From NCBI GenBank assembly GCA_011524675.1, contig WTJX01000134.1, forward strand, positions 1 through 5,879: 5,879 bases of DNA. Reading direction: 5' to 3'. This DNA is from Cytophagales bacterium. GTDB taxonomy: Bacteria; Bacteroidota; Bacteroidia; Cytophagales; JAAEPT01. Under the pieces are notes generated by a model. The model saw only the letters and a list, made by a program, of their open reading frames with translations, made no database searches and was not told the origin of the DNA. Each line of letters starts with the position of its first letter. Within the stretch, counting starts at the first letter, position 1. Position numbers and translations under genes: made by a program. Positions 1 through 5,184 of this stretch are shown here, one piece after another.

Positions 1-668
1 TTATCAAAAAATAGTCGTGACTCATCTGTGGAAGTAGAAGTGATATTGTTTAGTTGGCTACTGCCTATCACAAAGTCCAGTTCTTGTATTTCGGAGGATG
101 GAGTGTATAGGGTCTGATTGAGTGTGTCGAAGATGGGGGACGGGAGTGTAGTCCATTGGGCAGACTTATTAAGGCCGAAGGAGGTGAGTACTTGACCTGT
201 ACTACCTAGATTGCCGATGTATAAAGAGTCTGCTGTGAGTGAGTCAGTAGTGATATTCCCTTGTACATGCAATCTGCTTGCTGGAGATGTGGTGCCTATG
301 CCTATAGAGTCTGTGTAGTGAATGATGGTAGGTGAAATATATTCCCAAGGGCTAATTTTGGATGAAGTATCTACACTTACCCATTTGCTCCTACTGATGT
401 CGTAATACTTTATTTTGTTTTCGGTACTATCATATACTAGCAAACCATTGACATCATTGTCTGTGTTTGATATGGCTATATTATTGAGCTGTGTTGTGCT
501 TAGCTGTGGCAAGATCATTCCTTGCGGGTGGGTGTTTGGCTTTGGTACTTTGATGTGAAGTATCGCAACGTTTTTATTTGGCTCGGTAGTTCCTATGCCT
601 ACTGATTGGGCATAAATACTTGCCTCAAAACAAAGAAGAAAGATTGTTAATTGTAAAAAATATTTCAT
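1..668 (-). CDS. Secreted GIGTT-motif surface/fibre-like protein, N-terminal part (runs off left edge)
   Basis: The frame is open from ATG at 668 to the window edge, giving 222 codons with no stop, so the 3' end is missing. Residues 1-20 form a signal peptide: MK, a hydrophobic stretch, then a likely cut after IYA before QS. The mature protein starts with VGIGTT (23-28) followed by ILHI, and a second GIGTTSP...RLHV unit lies at 123-135. Between them, QGMILPQLSTTQ (49-60) and NGLLVYDSTENKIKYYD (74-90) match the 'fixed up to one legible label' block common in exported Bacteroidota proteins. GQVLTS...W (158-172) is another motif of the same group, also seen in phage tail-fibre-like proteins. Such proteins often continue into head-like repeats or an S74-type chaperone end, which is not visible here. 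The role is probably cell-surface or extracellular; no enzyme motif is seen. Nothing in the adjacent sequence explains it, and it is divergent from lgt. The coding call is firm, the function is not. Confidence 0.85.
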   Translation of the reverse strand, partial: MKYFLQLTIFLLCFEASIYAQSVGIGTTEPNKNVAILHIKVPKPNTHPQGMILPQLSTTQLNNIAISNTDNDVNGLLVYDSTENKIKYYDISRSKWVSVDTSSKISPWEYISPTIIHYTDSIGIGTTSPASRLHVQGNITTDSLTADSLYIGNLGSTGQVLTSFGLNKSAQWTTLPSPIFDTLNQTLYTPSSEIQELDFVIGSSQLNNITSTSTDESRLFFD

Positions 669-1037
669 AGCTATCTTAAAATACCTCATGCAAAATAGTC
701 ATTAATTTGTGAATATGGTAATACTTAGTTATTGAGGATTAGTTTAGTTGTGCTTTTTAGTTACTATAAATGTTAATTCCTTGATTGCTTTTAGGTATAT
801 ATAAGCGATATAAATGGTGATTTTTCATGTTTATTAAAGGGTGAAACAAATTGCGTATAACAGTGATTTATAGCACCTCTGATGAAGTTTATTTTTTTAT
901 TTCCTACATTCCACTAGCTTGAATGAACTACTGATGTTGGTTTTTTACCGTGTTTTCGCTCCCGCTGTGTGGGTTTTATGTGCTTATATATGTTTTAAGT
1001 TTAACGTTCTAAGTTTTATGTTTAACCATCCTCATGC

Positions 1038-1117
1038 GCTTTCCAGTTTTTCGCTAAAAAAGCCAACTGCTAAAAGCTTTAGCCATAGAAAGTATTTAGC
1101 GAAAGATCAAGAAAAGC
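1038..1117. repeat. Imperfect palindrome with TTTCGCTAAA arms
   Basis: TTTCGCTAAA at 1049-1058 is exactly the reverse complement of TTTAGCGAAA at 1095-1104. Further out, GCTTT (1038-1042) can pair with AAAGC (1113-1117) with a 2-base shift. The centre is the self-complementary AAAGCTTT (1073-1080), flanked by GCT and AGC that pair across a one-base bulge. Outer and central parts share the same midpoint (1076.5), so this is one nested structure. The segment between arms and centre pairs poorly. Confidence 0.6.
1058..1085. repeat. Degenerate 7-bp word array, consensus AAAAGCT
   Basis: Four consecutive 7-base units run without gaps. The first is AAAAGCC (1058-1064), the second AACTGCT (1065-1071), the third AAAAGCT (1072-1078), and the fourth is a weak TTAGCCA. 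The first three units are close to the array at 5088-5115, including the AAAAGCY-AAC-NGCT-AA order. It lies inside the palindrome at 1038-1117, so part of the symmetry may come from the array itself. Confidence 0.5.
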
Positions 1118-1261
1118 TAAAACATAACACGTGGTTTACCGAATGGATACATTGTCTAGTATTTAGTTTATATGTCAAGCCTTTAAGAATCGTTTTTAAC
1201 AAAATAAAAATAATAGAGTTTTCTTTCTATAGTCGTTCTTTTTTATAAACTTCGGGGCATC

Positions 1262-2374
1262 ATGAGATTATTGAATTATATACTTTGGGATGTTGATCCT
1301 TCTATATTTAAGCTTTTTGGAGAAAGAGAAGTTAGGTGGTATGGTTTGTTATGGGCTTTGAGCTTTATCATAGGACAGCAAATAATGCTTTGGGTGTACG
1401 ATAAAGAAGGTATTGATAAAAAAGCCGCAGAATCTCTTACCGTTTATATGATAGTATCTACCATACTAGGAGCAAGGCTTGGTCATTGTTTCTTTTATGA
1501 CTGGGATGTGTATAGTAAAGATTTGATCAAAATATTTTATATCTGGGAAGGTGGTCTCGCCAGTCATGGTGCTGCTGTGGGTATTATCGTTAGAATGATA
1601 CTATATGTAAGAAAATTTAAACCAAAAAGTTTTTTTTGGTTGATGGATCGTATTGTCATAGGGGCAGCACTGGCAGGAGCATTTATCCGTTTTGGCAATT
1701 TGATGAACTCAGAAATAATAGGTAAGCCAAATGAGAGTAATTATAGTTTTGCATTTGTCAAAAATACGGAAAGAAGTTTGTACAATACGATGCAATTGGT
1801 CAATGATGTGTCTTATCAAAAGTCTTCTTCTGATACTATAGTGGATGGTTTTAGGTACCCAAAAGCGAAGCTTATTTTCGATATCAATGCTCATTCCAGT
1901 ATTGCGAATAAAGCGGTTGTAGCCAAAATGGTGGAGACACAAGCTTTTAGTTTATTGAATAGGATAGAGAATAGTCCCAATACGGAAGATCATCATATCA
2001 AGTTATTTGGGACTAGACCAACGGTGACTGTAAAGAAAAAAAAATCAGACTGGGAAGCTTCTTTTGACGTTTTTTTAGTGCCAAGGCATGCAGGGCAGTT
2101 GTATGAATCTTTTTCTTGTGTGATTTTGTTTTTTATATTATTGGCTATCTATTACAAATTTAAGACGAAAACTCCAGAAGGATTGATTTTTGGTATTTTC
2201 TTGATTTATGTTTTTGGGCTGAGGATAGTGTGGGAGACTACCAAAGAGGTACAAGTAGCGTTTGAAAAAGATATGAGCATGAATATGGGACAGTGGTTAA
2301 GTATCCCATTCATCACGCTAGGGTTATTGATCTTAATCAATTCGCTACTTGAAAAGAAATGGTTTAAGATTTAG
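1262..2374 (+). CDS. lgt: Prolipoprotein diacylglyceryl transferase (Lgt)
   Basis: Lgt moves a diacylglyceryl group from phosphatidylglycerol to the lipobox cysteine of prolipoproteins, the first step of lipoprotein maturation in the inner membrane. The 370-residue product shows the family signatures in order: VRWYGLLW (24-31), GARLGH (70-75), WEGGLASHG (95-103, with the conserved His at 102), the Lgt signature from GAFIRFGNLMNSEIIG (139-154, with R143, N146 and E151), and PRHAGQLYE (274-282). GLRIVWE (319-325) and a last hydrophobic helix follow. Several membrane segments separate these motifs. The protein is longer than the roughly 290-residue E. coli enzyme, partly because the stretch between the signature and RHAGQLYE is about 120 residues and includes a lysine-rich patch (258-261); longer forms are usual in Bacteroidota. 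ATG at 1262 is the natural start, since the first motif follows at residue 24. There is no clear Shine-Dalgarno. Its stop overlaps the 3' end of the convergent cyclophilin gene by 11 bp. Confidence 0.95.
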   Translation: MRLLNYILWDVDPSIFKLFGEREVRWYGLLWALSFIIGQQIMLWVYDKEGIDKKAAESLTVYMIVSTILGARLGHCFFYDWDVYSKDLIKIFYIWEGGLASHGAAVGIIVRMILYVRKFKPKSFFWLMDRIVIGAALAGAFIRFGNLMNSEIIGKPNESNYSFAFVKNTERSLYNTMQLVNDVSYQKSSSDTIVDGFRYPKAKLIFDINAHSSIANKAVVAKMVETQAFSLLNRIENSPNTEDHHIKLFGTRPTVTVKKKKSDWEASFDVFLVPRHAGQLYESFSCVILFFILLAIYYKFKTKTPEGLIFGIFLIYVFGLRIVWETTKEVQVAFEKDMSMNMGQWLSIPFITLGLLILINSLLEKKWFKI

Positions 2375-3080
2375 AAGGAAACTTAAAGCCTGTCATTTTG
2401 GTGATTTTTTTCTTATCGATTTCCGAAACGCTCACCTTCATTTTTATGTCTTTGTTGGGTCTGTCGTTTCTACCTTTGGGTTGGTTGGCTATTTTATCTA
2501 TTACTTCCAACCCTTTGATTACTTCACCAAAAACGGTATAGTTTTTATCTAAAAAGGGGGTTCCTCCTATATTTTTGTATATTTCTTTTTGCTCGTCTGT
2601 ATATTCAGCGCCAGTACGATGAGTCATATCGTGCAATTCGGATTCACCATATTTCTTCCCCTGTACAATATAAAACTGTGAGCCACTAGAGGCTTTCTGA
2701 GGGTTGGCAAAGTCTCCTTTTCTTGCAGCACTCAAAGCTCCTTTTTTATGAATAAGCTTAGCATCAAATTCTGCGGGTACAGTATAGCCTGGTCCGCCTT
2801 GACCATCATTGTAGGGATTGTCATCTTTTGAATTTGGATCGCCACCTTGTATCATAAACCCAGCTATTATTCTATGAAAGGTAGTGCCATCAAAGAAACC
2901 TTCTCTAGCCAATTTGATGAAGTTTTCTTTGTGTTTTGGTGTGATATCATACAACAGTAGAGACATCTCTCCAAAATCTGTAGATACAGTAACTAAAAAA
3001 TCTTTCTTATTGTTTGTATCGAACTGTGCCGAAAGTAATCCTATTTGTAATAATGATAATGCTAAGAGTATTCGTTTCAT
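2364..3080 (-). CDS. Secreted cyclophilin-type peptidyl-prolyl cis-trans isomerase
   Basis: Cyclophilins speed cis-trans isomerisation of proline peptide bonds; this one should act on proteins in the periplasm. From ATG at 3080 the product is 238 residues. Residues 1-18 are a signal peptide (MKR, hydrophobic core, LLSA before QF) with no lipobox cysteine. The cyclophilin domain spans about 28-220: FHRIIAGFMIQGGDP (68-82) holds the catalytic Arg70 with F75 and Q78, GSQFYIV (133-139) holds Q135 and F136, and LDKNYTVFGEV (177-187) closes the fold. About 35 residues between GSQFYIV and LDKNYTVFG form an extra loop typical of Bacteroidota members. The position usually held by His in LDGKHVVFG is Tyr181. 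The frame stays open upstream to another ATG at 3155, but that extension translates the octamer array and lies before the signal peptide, so 3080 is chosen. It converges on lgt with an 11-bp overlap. Catalytic class is firm; substrates are unknown. Confidence 0.93.
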   Translation of the reverse strand: MKRILLALSLLQIGLLSAQFDTNNKKDFLVTVSTDFGEMSLLLYDITPKHKENFIKLAREGFFDGTTFHRIIAGFMIQGGDPNSKDDNPYNDGQGGPGYTVPAEFDAKLIHKKGALSAARKGDFANPQKASSGSQFYIVQGKKYGESELHDMTHRTGAEYTDEQKEIYKNIGGTPFLDKNYTVFGEVIKGLEVIDKIANQPKGRNDRPNKDIKMKVSVSEIDKKKITKMTGFKFPSKS

Positions 3081-3095
3081 GTGTTTAAAATGTAT

Positions 3096-3135
3096 GTGTT
3101 CAAGTGTTCGTGTATTCGAGTGTTCAAGTTGAAAA
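3096..3135. repeat. 8-bp word array, consensus GTGTTCAA, upstream of the cyclophilin gene
   Basis: Four gap-free 8-base units run from 3096 to 3127. Units 1 and 4 are both GTGTTCAA, unit 2 is GTGTTCGT and unit 3 is GTATTCGA. A fifth, poor unit (GTTGAAAA) follows to 3135. GTGTTTAA at 3081-3088, just before the cyclophilin start, may be one more diverged unit. The array sits in the presumed 5' leader of that gene, 15 bases from its ATG. Confidence 0.75.
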
Positions 3136-3138
3136 AAC

Positions 3139-3166
3139 TTTGCGCTATGCGGCATGCGGTTTGCGT
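3139..3166. repeat. 7-bp word array, consensus TATGCGG
   Basis: Four gap-free 7-base units: TTTGCGC (3139-3145), TATGCGG (3146-3152), CATGCGG (3153-3159) and TTTGCGT (3160-3166). The TGCG core is kept in all four and the phase is strict. It is a GC-rich island in an AT-rich spacer and follows the octamer array almost directly. Confidence 0.7.
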
Positions 3167-3190
3167 CATTATGATCATTCTCTTATGAGC

Positions 3191-3234
3191 TAAACCAATA
3201 ACTTTCAACGTAGAACTGTTAATGTTGTGGTTTA
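3191..3234. repeat. Inverted repeat TAAACCA / TGGTTTA
   Basis: TAAACCA (3191-3197) and TGGTTTA (3228-3234) are exact reverse complements, 30 bases apart. Inside, AAC and GTT can add pairs after a bulge, and a smaller AAC...GTT pairing lies in the loop. It sits between the two pairs of word arrays. The stem is modest and could be chance. Confidence 0.4.
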
Positions 3235-3238
3235 ATAT

Positions 3239-3270
3239 GTGTTTAAGTATTAGTATGTTTGAGTATTTAA
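3239..3270. repeat. Diverged second copy of the 8-bp word array
   Basis: Four 8-base units: GTGTTTAA (3239-3246), GTATTAGT (3247-3254), ATGTTTGA (3255-3262) and GTATTTAA (3263-3270). Unit endings run AA, GT, GA, AA, the same order as in the array at 3096-3127, and 24 of 32 bases match it in register. Most differences are transitions, several of them C to T. It therefore looks like an older, decayed copy of that array in the same orientation. Confidence 0.55.
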
Positions 3271-3286
3271 ATTGTTAATTAGTCAA

Positions 3287-3308
3287 AACTTATGGTCTAT
3301 TTACCATA
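3287..3308 (-). terminator. Possible weak terminator of the membrane-protein gene
   Basis: Read on the minus strand, 10 bases past the stop codon, TATGGT and ACCATA form a 6-bp stem around a 6-base loop (AAATAG), followed by AG and a four-T run. The stem is AT-rich and the T-run short, so intrinsic termination here would be weak. The pairing may simply be a by-product of the TATGGNC array it lies in. Confidence 0.25.
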
Positions 3309-3318
3309 GACTATGGGC
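3291..3318. repeat. 7-bp word array, consensus TATGGNC, abutting the membrane-protein stop codon
   Basis: Four gap-free 7-base units: TATGGTC (3291-3297), TATTTAC (3298-3304), CATAGAC (3305-3311) and TATGGGC (3312-3318). The last unit ends exactly where the stop codon of the leftward membrane-protein gene begins. Two hairpins overlap the array: TATGGT with ACCATA (3291-3296 with 3303-3308), and the near-palindrome CCATAG-A-CTATGG (3304-3316). Confidence 0.6.
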
Positions 3319-4659
3319 TTAGCTAACATTTTGTTTATGACTTTCTTTGATCCTTTTTTTTGATTTTTCAATGATAATAAACAAAGCACAAATAAAAAAC
3401 GGCAAAAAGGGGACCCTGTACCTTGAAAGTGATCCTAAATTAGCCGTAGCAATGGTAGTGCCCAAGCCTAGTATCATTGTAAAAGCAAGGCAAGCGTAGA
3501 TGATTCCATTGTGTTTTATCAGGCGTTTGTTTTTTGTTTTTTTCAAAGAAAGCCTTAATGCTCTAAATGTTAAATATAATAAAAAAGTATTTTCTAGTGC
3601 AGAAATAAGCATCAGAGGGTTTCTTGCTTCGAGTAATGTAGGTCTAAAAAGAACTGTAGACAGAGCTTCTGGCATTAGTTTTATGATACTTAAGAGCGAG
3701 CCGTCAAAGGTCGTACTTAATTTAAAAGCTGATCCGCTTTGATCTATACTTTGCCTGTATAAGTAATCAGAGATAATAATGGCTGATCTTGATAAATTTT
3801 CAAAAGAATACCTTCCTTCAGCTTGCACGTTGGTCATTACCAAATAGATACAAGCTACGATAAAGGATAGTAGGGCTGGTGTAATGAGTAATCTTAATGA
3901 TTTATTATGTACCTTCTTTCTATATTCTACAAAGAGTAGGATAGCTAAGGCAGGTAAAAAAGAATATAAAATGTATATTTTTAATGCTTTGAGTATCATG
4001 ATACTTATTATCATAAAGATGACGTACTTTAGCTTGTACTTTCTTTCTATAAATAAATGATAGAAACTGTAAAATAAGATGCCTAAAGCAGAAATGTTTA
4101 ATGAATCTTTAATCAAACCAGACCCCCAAAACACTAAGGAGGGTAAAAATAAAATGGCGATTGCGAGTTTTTGATCTAAGGAATTATCGTTTACTATCTT
4201 TCGGAAGGTAATATAGATGCACCAAATTCCAATGAAAGATAAGATAGCAAAGTAACAAGCTATGATAGAGTAGGTGTTGAAGCTAAGCAAACTAAAAATA
4301 AATGATGTTCTGACGACCATATAGCTGCTTGTATCGTGAAACCTAAAGTTTACTAAAAAATTTCGATTTGGAAATATTTTCTTCAGATTTAGGTAGATGC
4401 ATTGTATTGCTTTGCTAGGCTCATGCCAAAAGTAGTTATAAAGATAGGTAGAGTCATCATAAAAGTTCACTGTATCACCTCCTGAGTAATAAAAATAATA
4501 AATGACTCCTAAAAATACTGCGCCTAAAATTTTAATATGAATGGTGATGAGAAAATATTTTCTTATCTTCTCGTCTTTCATTTTTGTGGATATGAAATAA
4601 AAAGCTATAGAAACAAAAAGATAAAATATTGGAAATAAAACTAGGTCTAGCCAATTCAA
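3319..4659 (-). CDS. Polytopic membrane protein, possibly GT-C-like glycosyltransferase or polysaccharide protein
   Basis: The 446-residue product is strongly hydrophobic, with roughly 10-12 membrane segments (for example near 6-24, 36-58, 117-150, 163-205, 210-246, 256-275, 350-368, 385-405 and 412-430). After the second segment comes YYSGGDTVNFYDDS (57-70), an acidic first external loop like the Asp-bearing loop of GT-C glycosyltransferases. PSLVFWGSGLIKDSL (173-187) and the late LSRYRVPFLPFF (411-422) are also strong motifs; RYR-P-PF endings are common in GT-C and sugar-polymer membrane proteins. These suggest use of a lipid-linked sugar, but this is inference and the family is not recognised with certainty. 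The start is TTG at 4659: no ATG lies between the upstream in-frame stop and Met27, and starting at Met27 would lose the first membrane segment. The gene stands alone, with no sugar-pathway neighbours, between two repeat-rich spacers. Confidence 0.8.
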   Translation of the reverse strand: MNWLDLVLFPIFYLFVSIAFYFISTKMKDEKIRKYFLITIHIKILGAVFLGVIYYFYYSGGDTVNFYDDSTYLYNYFWHEPSKAIQCIYLNLKKIFPNRNFLVNFRFHDTSSYMVVRTSFIFSLLSFNTYSIIACYFAILSFIGIWCIYITFRKIVNDNSLDQKLAIAILFLPSLVFWGSGLIKDSLNISALGILFYSFYHLFIERKYKLKYVIFMIISIMILKALKIYILYSFLPALAILLFVEYRKKVHNKSLRLLITPALLSFIVACIYLVMTNVQAEGRYSFENLSRSAIIISDYLYRQSIDQSGSAFKLSTTFDGSLLSIIKLMPEALSTVLFRPTLLEARNPLMLISALENTFLLYLTFRALRLSLKKTKNKRLIKHNGIIYACLAFTMILGLGTTIATANLGSLSRYRVPFLPFFICALFIIIEKSKKRIKESHKQNVS

Positions 4660-4774
4660 TGTGTTGAAATTTGAATAAATAAAAAAGTAACACTAAGGTA
4701 ACAATTGCAAGGTCTTCTTATAAATTGCGTATAAGTTAACGTGGCTTAAATAGTCATCCAAAAATACTTATGAT

Positions 4775-4877
4775 AAAAAAACGGCTATTTTAGTTCATCT
4801 CATCGTTAGAAATACGTGCTTTAGCTTGCTAAAGCTTTACTTTCTGTCTTGATCTGAACTAAAACCACTCATTTTTT
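4775..4877. repeat. Long imperfect palindrome, about 100 bp
   Basis: GCTTTAGC (4818-4825) and GCTAAAGC (4828-4835) are perfect arms around TT at the centre. Outside them AGAAA and TTTCT pair with a one-base shift. TTTTAGTTCA (4788-4797) and TGAACTAAAA (4855-4864) are perfect 10-base arms, with three more pairs just inside. A6 at 4775-4780 and T6 at 4872-4877 extend the same register. All parts share nearly one midpoint (about 4826), so this is one nested structure rather than separate chance matches. It codes for nothing visible. It could be a non-autonomous mobile element remnant, a structured RNA or a protein-binding site. Confidence 0.65.
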
Positions 4878-4938
4878 AAAACATAATTATTTTTGTCTGC
4901 CTACTTAGTCGTAAAAGTAACTATAATTTCAAGTATTT

Positions 4939-4997
4939 AGTAATGAGTAGATCATGTTTTTTTGAATAGTAAAAACATCAATCGTCGAATCATTACT
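4939..4997. repeat. Two-part stem-loop, 59 bases
   Basis: The inner stem is ATGTTTTT (4954-4961) with AAAAACAT (4971-4978), perfect over 8 bp around a 9-base loop. GAT (4950-4952) and ATC (4981-4983) add three pairs after a small internal loop. The outer stem is AGTAATGA (4939-4946) with TCATTACT (4990-4997), also perfect over 8 bp. The two stems are nearly concentric. It is not followed by a clean T-run on either strand, so a simple terminator is unlikely. Confidence 0.55.
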
Positions 4998-5087
4998 TTT
5001 GAGTATTAAGTCAATAATATAAAGCACAAAGTCTATTTAAAGCATTAATACCTTTAACTTCATAAAGTAAAACTATGGACATTACAA

Positions 5088-5115
5088 AAAAGCTAACGGC
5101 TAATACCTAAAAGCT
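5088..5115. repeat. 7-bp word array, consensus AAAAGCT, second location
   Basis: Four gap-free 7-base units: AAAAGCT (5088-5094), AACGGCT (5095-5101), AATACCT (5102-5108) and AAAAGCT (5109-5115). Units 1 and 4 are identical. The first units match the array at 1058-1078 at most positions and in the same orientation, although the two lie about 4 kb apart in different spacers. Confidence 0.65.
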
Positions 5116-5184
5116 TATGAGAATTAAGACCTAGTTCTCCGAATATTCATCATTTTACAACTTCACCGCACACAAGCTTCTTGC

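Larger units (their letters stand above)
669..1261. other. Gene-free spacer between divergent genes
   Basis: This 593-base stretch lies between the start of the leftward secreted-protein gene and the start of lgt, so it should hold promoters for both. I find no clean match to the Bacteroidota TTG-(about 19)-TAnnTTTG promoter; TATTTTG close upstream of the leftward start is the nearest fragment. A 109-codon open frame at 919-1248 begins only with TTG, has no recognisable domain and runs through a palindrome, so it is not called. The spacer contains the word AAATTGCGTATAA at 848-860, which recurs at 4722-4734, plus the inverted repeat and heptamer array listed separately. Confidence 0.6.
4660..5184. 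other. Gene-free spacer with palindromes between two leftward genes
   Basis: This 525-base AT-rich stretch separates the oxyR stop from the membrane-protein start. No credible coding frame was found on either strand. It holds the word AAATTGCGTATAA (4722-4734), two large imperfect palindromes and a 7-bp word array, listed separately. It should also contain the membrane-protein promoter; a TTG followed about 20 bases later by TATTTATT just upstream of 4659 is only a weak match to the Bacteroidota consensus. No strong oxyR terminator is visible. Confidence 0.6.

Noticed and set aside
919..1248. 109-codon open frame on the plus strand before lgt
   Set aside because: It starts with TTG, has no recognisable domain, an odd composition of mixed hydrophobic and basic residues, and translates the palindrome and heptamer array at 1038-1117. 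Probably open by chance.
669..1261. Bacteroidota TTG/TAnnTTTG promoters for the secreted-protein gene and lgt
   Set aside because: Only partial matches without a properly spaced pair were found, so none is called.
1709..1942. Antisense open frame within lgt
   Set aside because: Lies wholly opposite a well-supported gene, with no motif and no independent start signal.
2349..3132. Two short plus-strand frames (2349-2552 and 2884-3132) opposite the cyclophilin gene
   Set aside because: They are complements of conserved cyclophilin coding sequence and contain no recognisable domain.
3096..3318. CRISPR array
   Set aside because: Units are 7-8 bp, contiguous and without spacers; no cas gene is present.
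3500..3742. 80-codon plus-strand frame opposite the membrane protein
   Set aside because: A shadow of the membrane-protein gene, without motif or start signal.
4722..4877. Integron attC site
   Set aside because: GTATAAG/GTTAACG near the palindrome do not fit the RYYYAAC and GTTRRRY core sites, and no integrase is seen.
5003..5051. Inverted repeat GTATTAA / TTAATAC
   Set aside because: Only 7 AT-rich pairs with a 35-base unpaired interior; easily chance in this composition.
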